A DNA stretch of 9,705 bases from DATKIY01 sp035543875 (GCA_035543875.1 DATKIY010000183.1:1-9705), one strand, 5' to 3'; shown: positions 1 to 5,241, numbered from the stretch's first letter. Made by a program: numbers and translations. Notes: a model not told the origin generated them from the sequence alone.

Positions 1-182
1 GTCGTGCGATCGCATCGAGTGGCGATAGACGCCGTGACAGAAGAGCGAGTGGCAACGACCAATGAGTCCGCGCGGTCATTGGTCGCGCGAGGAACGGCGT
101 ATACGACCAGCACGGCAGCTGCGACCAACGGAACGAGGACAAGCACGCCGAGGACGAGCGCGAGCCGACTGCGCAGCGTCAT
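1..182 (-). CDS. Membrane-anchored protein of unknown function, N-terminal part only (cut by window edge)
   Basis: Reading leftward from ATG at 182, 60 codons stay open to the window edge, so only the N-terminus is visible. The start is well supported: a GGAGGAGG Shine-Dalgarno lies about 5 bases upstream. Residues 1-7 are short and basic (MTLRSRL). A hydrophobic segment follows at about residues 7-30, rich in Val, Leu and Ala. After it comes a more polar stretch (RATNDRADSL, then a Ser/Thr-rich segment). This is the pattern of an uncleaved signal anchor, as found at the N-terminus of sensor kinases, diguanylate cyclases and other membrane receptors with an extracytoplasmic domain. No catalytic domain is in the window, so the sensor idea is only a guess. 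It is divergent from the folate gene, with 85 bases between them. Confidence 0.72.
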   Translation of the reverse strand, partial: MTLRSRLALVLGVLVLVPLVAAAVLVVYAVPRATNDRADSLVVATRSSVTASIATRCDRT

Positions 183-256
183 GCGGCCTCCTCCGCGTTT
201 CTGGCCACCGACGCCCTTGGCCGTGACGGGCGTCCCACGCCAGATCTGCTAGGTCC

Positions 257-271
257 ATGATGGGACCGTGA
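257..271 (+). other. Four-codon ATG ORF overlapping the GTG start of the cyclo-ligase
   Basis: Two consecutive ATG codons at 257 and 260 open a frame that reads M-M-G-P and stops at TGA 269-271. The stop overlaps the GTG start at 268 as GTGA, the geometry used for translational coupling. The Shine-Dalgarno match in front of the ATGs is weak, so this may be chance. Confidence 0.25.
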
Positions 272-834
272 CCCTTTCGGACCACTCACCCACCCCGAGC
301 AAGGCTGATCTGCGCGCCAAAGCTCGCAATCGGCGTGCCCAGCGGTCAGAGGCCGACAGGGTGGCTTTCGGCCATCGACTGGCCGAGGTTGAGCATCCAG
401 CGCTGGTTGGTGCAGATGTAGTCGCCTTATTTCGCGGTGTGGCCGATGAACCGGACACTCAACCCTTGATCAACAAGCTCCACGGCCGGGGTGTGCGGGT
501 GCTCTTGCCGATTGTGATGCCCGACTGGTCACTCGACTGGGCCGAGTACGTGGGAGACGACGCGCTGACGTCGACTGCATACGGCCTGCTGGAACCAACT
601 GGCCCACGACTCGGAGCGGCCGCGATTGCGGAGTCGGACGTCGTGCTGGTCCCGGCCATGTCGATAGACGCAGACGGTCGCAGGCTGGGGCAGGGCGCCG
701 GATGCTACGACCGAGCGCTGTTGTTTGTTCCAACCACGACACCGGTCCTTGCGATTGTGTACGACGACGAAAAGCTCGACGACCCGTTGCCAGAAGAAAC
801 TCACGACCGACGGGTAGACGGCGTCTTCATCTAG
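268..834 (+). CDS. fau: 5-formyltetrahydrofolate cyclo-ligase (5,10-methenyltetrahydrofolate synthetase)
   Basis: This cytoplasmic enzyme converts 5-formyltetrahydrofolate to 5,10-methenyltetrahydrofolate using ATP, returning the storage form to one-carbon metabolism. The 188 residues match the usual family length. Visible family features, in order, are the basic N-terminal helix (SKADLRAKARNRR, 11-23), the LLEP segment (107-110), VLVPAMSID (126-134), the phosphate-loop motif GRRLGQGAGCYDR (137-149) and the C-terminal His-Asp pair (THD, 178-180) followed by VDGVF. The usual GYYDR is GCYDR here, with Cys at 146. The start is the GTG at 268; no other start in its frame leaves the N-terminal helix intact, and the Shine-Dalgarno is weak. 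In other actinobacteria this gene often lies just before fmdB and mscL; here the fluoride cassette separates them. The E. coli homologue is called ygfA or fau. Confidence 0.93.
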   Translation: MTLSDHSPTPSKADLRAKARNRRAQRSEADRVAFGHRLAEVEHPALVGADVVALFRGVADEPDTQPLINKLHGRGVRVLLPIVMPDWSLDWAEYVGDDALTSTAYGLLEPTGPRLGAAAIAESDVVLVPAMSIDADGRRLGQGAGCYDRALLFVPTTTPVLAIVYDDEKLDDPLPEETHDRRVDGVFI

Positions 835-871
835 GTCACGGCGCGGTTGTTGCTTCCTTGCCAAACTGTGT

Positions 872-1240
872 CTACGAGTTGCCCAACGCATTGGTCACTG
901 CCCATCCCATCCATGCGCCAACAAAACAAACCAGAACCGAACCGAGCACGTTGAGCAAACTGAGAAGTCGTGCTCCGTCTTGGGTGAGTCGGTAAGTCTC
1001 CCAGGCAAACGAGCTGAACGTCGTCAGCGCGCCACAAAAACCGATGCCTACGAGCAGGTAGGCGCGAGCATCCGTCGCGTACTCGGCGACGAGCGCACCG
1101 AGGACTACCGAACCGAGCACGTTCGCGGTGAGCGTCCCCCACGGAAACAGCGCCGCTCCGCGTTGTTGCCATAACCGATCAATCCACCAACGAAGTGGTG
1201 CACCGACAGCTGCTCCCATAGCAACGAGCAACGTGTTCAA
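872..1240 (-). CDS. crcB: Fluoride exporter CrcB/Fluc, copy 1
   Basis: This is a small four-helix membrane protein that passes fluoride out of the cell as part of a dimeric channel. The 122 residues are the normal length. The family marks are GTLTANVLGS (35-44) with the pore Asn at 40, and GFCGALTTFSSFAWE (67-81) with the Phe-box residues F75 and F78. The start is TTG at 1240, which overlaps the stop of the DUF190 gene as TTGA, so translation is probably coupled. The next start, ATG at 1219, would remove the first part of helix 1. By my count Arg/Lys residues sit at 17, 22, 27, 84 and 91 in the helix 1-2 and 3-4 loops, but only at 59 in the helix 2-3 loop. This predicts both termini outside, the reverse of copy 2. 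The gene ends 37 bases from the convergent cyclo-ligase gene. Confidence 0.94.
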   Translation of the reverse strand: MNTLLVAMGAAVGAPLRWWIDRLWQQRGAALFPWGTLTANVLGSVVLGALVAEYATDARAYLLVGIGFCGALTTFSSFAWETYRLTQDGARLLSLLNVLGSVLVCFVGAWMGWAVTNALGNS

Positions 1241-1605
1241 GGGTGCGCGTGGCCGGCGTCGTCACGGTCGTACGTGCCTACGTAGCGCACAACCTCAACA
1301 TCGTCGAGGATCACCAGTCCCCCTTTGACGACTTCGTCAATGTGGGGAAGGAAAGTTCGGATCTTGTTGGCCTCGTCAACGATGGTGATGACAATCGGTA
1401 GATCACTGGACAGGGACACAAGGCGCGAGGTGTGGAGGATTGATCGGCGCCCAAAACCTTCAAGCCCGCGAACCACAGTGGCGCCAGCCAACCCGGCTTC
1501 CCGGGCGCGGATCACGATTTCGGAATGAACGGGTCTGTGGTGCCACGTGTCGTCTTCGCCGACGGTGATCGTCAAGCGAAGGGCTCGGCCAACAAGTTCA
1601 GTCAC
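1237..1605 (-). CDS. DUF190 family protein (PII-like), partner of the crcB genes
   Basis: This is a small soluble protein of the DUF190 family, which has a ferredoxin-like fold resembling PII signalling proteins and is often encoded beside crcB. Its biochemical role is not established; a regulatory or ligand-sensing function in fluoride handling is inference. Family segments are visible: LRLTITVGEDD (9-19), the signature AREAGLAGATVVRGLEGFG (34-52) and DLPIVITIVDEANKI (68-82). The 122-residue length is typical. The last residues (DDAGHAHP) contain two His. The start is GTG at 1605 with a GAGG element about 9 bases upstream. It lies 62 bases downstream of crcB copy 2 and its TGA overlaps the TTG start of crcB copy 1, so the three genes probably form one transcript. 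Confidence 0.9.
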   Translation of the reverse strand: MTELVGRALRLTITVGEDDTWHHRPVHSEIVIRAREAGLAGATVVRGLEGFGRRSILHTSRLVSLSSDLPIVITIVDEANKIRTFLPHIDEVVKGGLVILDDVEVVRYVGTYDRDDAGHAHP

Positions 1606-1667
1606 GGCACTGCCTCACTCGTTCCTGTTCGCCCCGTCTATGCTTCCCGATCGAACGATATTCCTCG

Positions 1668-2072
1668 CTAGCTGCCATCAACTCGAATGAGTCGCCGAGT
1701 GAGCGTCGCAGACATCCACACGGCGATCAATCCGGCGACCACGCTGATGCCAACGTACAGACTCGCCTGCCCCACGGCACCGTCATCTGTCATCAGTAAC
1801 GCCTCAACCGCAAAGGCAGAGAAAGTCGTAAAGCCACCGATCACGCCTACCGCGACCAGGGGACGCAGCCACCACGACGTCGTGGGACCTTCGAGCGTCC
1901 ACACCAAGAACGCTCCGATCAGGGCGCAGCCCAGCACGTTGACTGACAGGGTCGCCCAAGGAAACTGCGGCGCCTCCCATGGCCAGATGAGGTCGGCGCC
2001 GTATCTTGCCAACGCACCAGCTGCACCTCCGACGGCAACCAGTCCGGTCGTCGCCAGGTCTCGACCATTCAC
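1668..2072 (-). CDS. crcB: Fluoride exporter CrcB/Fluc, copy 2
   Basis: This is the second four-helix fluoride channel subunit, 134 residues from the GTG at 2072. Family marks are GGAAGALARYG (15-25), ATLSVNVLG (40-48) with the pore Asn at 45, and GGFTTFSAFAVE (79-90) with F84 and F87. The reading frame stays open upstream to 2450, but that part has no family resemblance and runs into fmdB on the other strand, so I start at 2072, just before helix 1. A GGGGA sequence lies very close to the start, so the ribosome site is not certain. By my count Arg/Lys residues are R4, R70, R126, R127 and R130 on one side of the membrane against R23 on the other, predicting both termini inside, opposite to copy 1. 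It is probably the first gene of the leftward cassette. Confidence 0.9.
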   Translation of the reverse strand: MNGRDLATTGLVAVGGAAGALARYGADLIWPWEAPQFPWATLSVNVLGCALIGAFLVWTLEGPTTSWWLRPLVAVGVIGGFTTFSAFAVEALLMTDDGAVGQASLYVGISVVAGLIAVWMSATLTRRLIRVDGS

Positions 2073-2136
2073 GTCCCCACGGTAGGCCCGTCGATGCCGC
2101 TGCTTGCTCAATAGGGACGAAACTGCACCTGTGCCG

Positions 2137-2142
2137 TACGAT
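2137..2142 (+). promoter_or_regulatory. Candidate -10 box for fmdB (TACGAT)
   Basis: TACGAT lies directly before the inverted repeat at 2143-2166, about 65 bases upstream of the fmdB start. No good -35 is visible at 16-18 bases. If used, the transcript would begin inside the palindrome. Confidence 0.35.
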
Positions 2143-2166
2143 TGGCACTCACCGCTACGAGTGCCA
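2143..2166. promoter_or_regulatory. Perfect 8-8-8 inverted repeat resembling a CIRCE (HrcA) operator
   Basis: The arms TGGCACTC and GAGTGCCA are perfectly complementary and separated by 8 bases. The arm sequence is that of the HrcA heat-shock operator CIRCE, whose actinobacterial form has GGCACTC and GAGTGCC arms, but CIRCE has a 9-base spacer. A third half-site, GTGCC at 2131-2135, is also 8 bases from the left arm. The site lies 41 bases before fmdB and next to a candidate -10 box. It could be an operator or a transcript hairpin. Confidence 0.5.
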
Positions 2167-2207
2167 GCCGGTGATCGACCCTCTTCGGCCGTCAAGGGAG
2201 CAAGTTC

Positions 2208-2627
2208 GTGCCCACGTACTCCTACGTTTGCACCGAGTGCGCCCATGATTTCGACACCGTTCAGGCCATTACTGACGCCACGCTCACCACCTGTCCGCAG
2301 TGTGGTGGCGTGCTGCGCAAGGTGTTCCATCCCGTCGGCGTTGCCTTCAAAGGCTCGGGTTTCTACCGCACCGACAGCCGAGCGGGCTCCGGGAAGGACG
2401 GGAAGGAATCGTCCGACGGAGCCAAGCCAGCAGCCGCTAAGACGGAGCAAGGCTCGGACTCTGGTTCTAAGTCTGACTCTGACTCCGGCTCTGGAAAAGA
2501 CTCGGGCAGTTCGAAATCGACATCAGACAAGAGCAAGGGCGACTCCGGGTCGTCTGGCAGCGGCTCGTCAAGCGCGCCTGCCAAATCTGCTCCAGCGACT
2601 TCCAGTTCCTCGCCTTCGTCAAAATAG
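2208..2627 (+). CDS. FmdB-family zinc-ribbon protein with long Ser-rich tail
   Basis: This is a small FmdB-type protein: one zinc ribbon followed by a low-complexity tail. Databases often call the family a regulatory protein after FmdB of Methylophilus, but its role in actinobacteria is not known. The start MPTYSYVCTEC is characteristic of the family. The four zinc ligands are C8, C11, C29 and C32, as two CxxC knuckles. The conserved KGSGFYRTDSR segment follows at about 48-58. Residues from about 60 to 139 are almost entirely Ser, Gly, Lys, Asp and Ala and are surely disordered. The start is GTG at 2208 with an AAGGGAG ribosome site about 7 bases upstream. It is likely co-directional with the CpaB-like gene, 72 bases downstream. 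A palindrome in front suggests stress or repressor control (inference). Confidence 0.9.
   Translation: MPTYSYVCTECAHDFDTVQAITDATLTTCPQCGGVLRKVFHPVGVAFKGSGFYRTDSRAGSGKDGKESSDGAKPAAAKTEQGSDSGSKSDSDSGSGKDSGSSKSTSDKSKGDSGSSGSGSSSAPAKSAPATSSSSPSSK
2455..2600 (+). repeat. Degenerate Ser-Asp/Ser-Gly coding repeat in the fmdB tail
   Basis: Short variants of GACTCTGGTTCT and GACTCCGGCTCT recur here and encode alternating Ser-Asp, Ser-Gly and Ser-Lys. It is a low-complexity coding tract liable to slippage in length, not a mobile element. Confidence 0.6.
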
Positions 2628-2699
2628 CTCGCGCGGCCCTAGCCCGTACCTGTGGATGGGCCAGTCTCCCCCACGTGAACCGCACTACGGTGCCCAGAC

Positions 2700-3179
2700 A
2701 TGGCGGCAACTGTGTCCCGGCGTTGGCTGCGCCAAACTCTCGTACGACATCGACGAACACTGTCAGCTGCATGCGCCTTTCTGGCAGTGTTGTTCGCCTT
2801 GTCGTCACTGACGCGTCCGCCTAGTAGTGACGACTTGGGGGTCGTCCAACGTTCGGCCGGTGACGGCACCGAGCGTGTAGAGACTTCACTTGCGAGCGCC
2901 GGGCTGGTCGCTGCACCCGTTCGACTAGCTGACGCAGATGCTGCTGCGCTACTTCAACCGGGAACGCACGTCGATCTGATCGCTGCCGACGGCCGCGGAA
3001 AGGCGGTGGTCGTGGCAGACACGGTGGAGGTGCTCGAAGTGCCAAGCCCTGACGAGGGATCCTTGGGCGGCGGCAGTTTTGGCGGAGCGCTAGTTGTCTT
3101 GGCCGTTACCCCGACGCAAGCCACCGATCTCGCGGCCAGCGCTGCCGTGGGTCCACTCTCGGTAGTGCTGCACGGGTAG
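2700..3179 (+). CDS. Reduced CpaB/RcpC-like membrane-anchored protein
   Basis: The 159-residue protein has a basic N-terminus (residues 7-19, RRWLRQTLVRHRR), one membrane segment at about 21-37, and a C-terminal domain (about 72-158) resembling the second half of actinobacterial SAF/CpaB (Flp pilus assembly) proteins: APVRLADADAAALLQPGTHVDLIAA (72-96), a VVVADTVEVLEVP strand region (103-115) and a final hydrophobic LVVLAVTPTQATDLAASAAVGPLSVVLHG. Usual relatives have a SAF domain of about 60-70 residues after the membrane helix. Here only a 30-35 residue linker (about 38-71) is left. I used the ATG at 2700; a GTG at 2712 is possible and neither has a strong ribosome site. It sits between fmdB and mscL, its usual place in actinobacteria, and its role is unknown. 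No other pilus genes are present. Confidence 0.75.
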   Translation: MAATVSRRWLRQTLVRHRRTLSAACAFLAVLFALSSLTRPPSSDDLGVVQRSAGDGTERVETSLASAGLVAAPVRLADADAAALLQPGTHVDLIAADGRGKAVVVADTVEVLEVPSPDEGSLGGGSFGGALVVLAVTPTQATDLAASAAVGPLSVVLHG

Positions 3180-3191
3180 GTCCGTTACGGT

Positions 3192-3226
3192 GCCGAAGTG
3201 AGTTTCGGCGACGAACCCCCGTCGCC
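3192..3226 (+). promoter_or_regulatory. Two mutually exclusive hairpins in the mscL leader
   Basis: Stem A pairs GCCGAA (3192-3197) with TTCGGC (3204-3209). Stem B pairs GGCGACG (3207-3213) with CGTCGCC (3220-3226). Both are perfect and share bases 3207-3209, so they cannot both form fully. They lie between the CpaB-like stop and the mscL ribosome site at about 3234-3240. No T-run follows, so this is not a standard terminator. Confidence 0.4.
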
Positions 3227-3247
3227 CAGCACGGAGAGGAAGCGACC

Positions 3248-3712
3248 ATGAAGGGCTTCGTCGACTTCATCCGCAAGGGAAACCTGATTCAGCTGGCAGT
3301 CGCGTTCATCATGGGTGTCGCGTTTGCAGCAGTAATCAACTCATTTGTCACCAACATGGTGTCCCCGTTACTCGGTCTGATCGGAGGAGTCGACTTCACA
3401 AAGGAGGGGACCTGCATTAGCGGAACCTGCACCGTCACCGTTGATTCGACGACGGGTGCAGTCAGTGGCGGCGACGGTGTGTTCCTCGCCTGGGGCGCGT
3501 TCCTCACCGCGCTGATCACATTCGTCACCATCGCACTGGTCATCTACTTCGTCGTACTTAAGCCCTATGAGAAGTTGGAGGCTCGCCTAGCCAAGGACAA
3601 GGACGCCGATGTTTCGCCGACCGAAATCGAGCTGCTGACGCAAATCCGCGACTCACTGCAAAACCAAGGCGGCACCTCCAAGACAGGCGCCGATCTGAGC
3701 CGACCAAGCTAG
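3248..3712 (+). CDS. mscL: Large-conductance mechanosensitive channel MscL
   Basis: MscL opens a wide pore in the cytoplasmic membrane when tension rises, releasing solutes on hypo-osmotic shock; it works as a pentamer. The 154 residues include the amphipathic N-terminal helix (MKGFVDFIRKGN, 1-12), the pore-lining TM1 (13-45), a periplasmic loop (about 47-77), TM2 (about 78-104, ending VVLKPYEKLE) and the cytoplasmic helix LLTQIRDSLQ (129-138), close to mycobacterial MscL. At the constriction the sequence is LAVAF, with Ala where E. coli has Gly22, as in M. tuberculosis. The conserved Asp before it is Gln15. C56 and C61 lie in the periplasmic loop and could form a disulfide. The ATG at 3248 has a clear GAGAGGA ribosome site. 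The gene ends 9 bases from the convergent phosphoribosyltransferase gene. Confidence 0.96.
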   Translation: MKGFVDFIRKGNLIQLAVAFIMGVAFAAVINSFVTNMVSPLLGLIGGVDFTKEGTCISGTCTVTVDSTTGAVSGGDGVFLAWGAFLTALITFVTIALVIYFVVLKPYEKLEARLAKDKDADVSPTEIELLTQIRDSLQNQGGTSKTGADLSRPS

Positions 3713-3721
3713 CGCGTTTGC

Positions 3722-4270
3722 TCAGAGCGCGGAGTCTCCTAGTTCCGACGCCGTCACGAGCGCGGTAACTCGAGCCAGCCGTGAGCGCGTCGCGTCGTCG
3801 AGTTGGTCGACCATCACCGAGACACCGGCGAACGTCGCACCGGACTGCTCAACGAGTGAACAAACTCCCAGCGCTTGACTTCCACGCTCCGCCCAGTCGT
3901 CTACTAGCAGGACGCGCTCGTCAGGCTTGAGGACGGCTTGCATGCGTAGCGTGTAGGTGAGCCCTCGATAGTCAGGTTCGGTACGAATAGAGCGTTTAGG
4001 TCCAGGCAGCATGCCATCGGTCTTGCGCACCGCGTGGAAACCAACACCGAGCTTGGCGGCGACCGCACCGCCTAGTAAGAAACCTCGCGCCTCAATCCCA
4101 GTGACCGCGGTGATGCCGCTTGAACGCCATGGTTCGACGAGCCCGTCCACGACTGCGGCGAGCGAGGGGCCGTCGTTGAACACTCGCCAGACGTCTGCGT
4201 GCCCGCTACTCCATTTGAACCGTTCCAGCAAAGCGCGACGAGCGACGTCGATAACCGAATCAGTCGCCAT
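3722..4270 (-). CDS. APRT-like phosphoribosyltransferase family protein
   Basis: The 182-residue protein has the type I phosphoribosyltransferase fold and looks most like adenine phosphoribosyltransferase: VTGIEARGFLLGGAVAAKLGV (56-76) followed by HAVRKTDGMLPGPK (79-92), then the PRPP-loop region RVLLVDDWAERGSQA (119-133). The canonical APRT loop is VDDLLATGGT, so the TGxT phosphate-binding part is RGSQ here. Substrate and even catalytic activity are therefore uncertain. The frame is open to an ATG at 4327, but the extra 19 residues lie in another frame over a better small ORF, so I start at ATG 4270. There the start overlaps the last 11 bases of that small ORF and no separate ribosome site is seen, consistent with coupling. 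It is the last gene of the leftward metallo-hydrolase operon. Confidence 0.82.
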   Translation of the reverse strand: MATDSVIDVARRALLERFKWSSGHADVWRVFNDGPSLAAVVDGLVEPWRSSGITAVTGIEARGFLLGGAVAAKLGVGFHAVRKTDGMLPGPKRSIRTEPDYRGLTYTLRMQAVLKPDERVLLVDDWAERGSQALGVCSLVEQSGATFAGVSVMVDQLDDATRSRLARVTALVTASELGDSAL

Positions 4271-4403
4271 GGTGGGGTGGAACGTCACGCAAGAAGCGTT
4301 CGAGATCGTCCGGGTCATCGGATTCACGGTCGGCTGGGTCGGCTACATCATCCGATGTCTGCTCAGGCAGTAGCGGCTCGTCTGCCGGTGGACCCTCGCT
4401 CAT
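4260..4403 (-). CDS. Acidic 47-residue small protein of unknown function
   Basis: Reading leftward from ATG 4403, 47 codons end at TGA 4262-4260. By my count the product has 16 acidic residues and only 3 Arg. Residues 1-33 are Pro/Asp/Glu-rich and probably disordered. A more ordered-looking end follows: DDLERFLRDVPPHHGD (32-47), a short amphipathic helix and a Pro-Pro-His-His tail. A GGTGA ribosome site lies about 5 bases before the ATG. The gene is 40 bases downstream of the metallo-hydrolase stop and overlaps the phosphoribosyltransferase start by 11 bases, so it sits exactly where a cotranscribed gene would. It is not a segment of the phosphoribosyltransferase frame. I do not recognise the family. 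The operon position, ribosome site and coupled overlap support coding, but it is short and chance cannot be excluded. Confidence 0.65.
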   Translation of the reverse strand: MSEGPPADEPLLPEQTSDDVADPADRESDDPDDLERFLRDVPPHHGD

Positions 4404-4443
4404 GAAGTCACCATAAGTCGTCGAGTTCCGAAGTGAAGGTCGC

Positions 4444-5241
4444 CTAACTCGCGCGACGTCCTACGTACTCGTCAACCAGCGCTACAAGTCGATCGCCGTC
4501 GAACGAACCTTCGTGTCCCGCGTGAACAATCTGGGCAGGAACTTTGGCAAGGCGTCGCATCGAATTTACGTAGTCACCGATGTTCGACTCCGGCAGCTCA
4601 TCGAGCAACTCACCTTCGTAGACCATGTCACCGGTAAACAGCACCCCCGTCTCTGCCTCAAACAGACCTGCTGACCCTGGTGTGTGCCCGGGTAGATGCA
4701 TCACCTCAAACATGCGATCACCCAGGTCGATGACGTCGCCATCATGAGCACGCTTTGTTGGTGGCGCCGCGATCGTGCGGTATGAAGCCATGTTGTAGCC
4801 CGCGTAGGGCAGCGCGTCTATCAAGTAGTCCGGAGCGACCCCAGTTGGGGAGTCTGCGGCCAGCGCCGCTGTGAATGACGCAGATAACTCCGACGTGATG
4901 AGCGTGGCTTCTTCGGGCTGTTCGAGTGCGTAAGCCTCGGCGGCGTGCGCCCAGCGGTCGGTGAACTCATGCGCACTACCCGTGTGGTCGTAGTGCCCGT
5001 GCGTGACGAACACGATCGGCTCACGCTCAAACAGCTCAGGAAACGCGCCACGCAGACTCGCAATGCCCATTCCGGTGTCAACGAGCAGATCTCGATCTCG
5101 ACCTTGGACGTGCCAAATATTGGCCCGCAGGAACGGATCCACCGCCGGTTCCAGGATTCGCGTCACCCCGTGACCGAGTTCTTCGCTGGTGAACCAGGGG
5201 TCCCGCACGGGGAGCACAGCCATCGCTGCGGAGGCATTCAT
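4444..5241 (-). CDS. Metallo-beta-lactamase-fold hydrolase
   Basis: This is a cytoplasmic metal-dependent hydrolase of the MBL superfamily (glyoxalase II-like layout). The 265 residues carry the full metal-ligand set: THGHYDH (80-86; H81, H83, D85, H86), GHTPGS (185-190; H186), GDMVYEG (204-210; D205) and HAGHEGSF (240-247; H243). The substrate cannot be read from the sequence; the acidic insert after the first motif has no resemblance I know. The start is unsure. The frame begins at TTG 5289, but ATG 5241 is preferred, with AGGTGA about 13 bases upstream; ATG 5223 is also possible. A Fur/Zur-like palindrome at 5282-5300 overlaps a GATAAT -10-like box in front of it. The small acidic ORF and the phosphoribosyltransferase follow on the same strand. 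Confidence 0.88.
   Translation of the reverse strand: MNASAAMAVLPVRDPWFTSEELGHGVTRILEPAVDPFLRANIWHVQGRDRDLLVDTGMGIASLRGAFPELFEREPIVFVTHGHYDHTGSAHEFTDRWAHAAEAYALEQPEEATLITSELSASFTAALAADSPTGVAPDYLIDALPYAGYNMASYRTIAAPPTKRAHDGDVIDLGDRMFEVMHLPGHTPGSAGLFEAETGVLFTGDMVYEGELLDELPESNIGDYVNSMRRLAKVPAQIVHAGHEGSFDGDRLVALVDEYVGRRAS

Noticed and set aside
2073..2207. Possible fluoride riboswitch in front of the leftward crcB cassette
   Set aside because: I looked on the minus strand for the conserved crcB-motif elements (the GGNGAUGG start, the conserved AACCGCC segment and the closing CUGAUG element) and did not see them. The only strong structure there is the palindrome at 2143-2166.
2073..2450. Long N-terminal extension of crcB copy 2 in the open frame up to 2450
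   Set aside because: The extra residues have no transmembrane or CrcB character and lie antisense to the zinc-ribbon and tail region of fmdB. The GTG at 2072 gives the normal family N-terminus.
2104..2811. A 235-codon open frame overlapping fmdB and the CpaB-like gene
   Set aside because: It is a shifted-frame shadow kept open by high G+C. It shows no domain, while fmdB in the true frame has the full zinc ribbon.
3713..3721. Bidirectional terminator between mscL and the phosphoribosyltransferase gene
   Set aside because: Only 9 bases separate the stops and I see no stable hairpin with a T-run across the junction.
4271..4327. ATG 4327 or 4318 as the start of the phosphoribosyltransferase
   Set aside because: The added residues overlap the small acidic ORF in another frame, which has the better ribosome site. 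The extension does not resemble the family.
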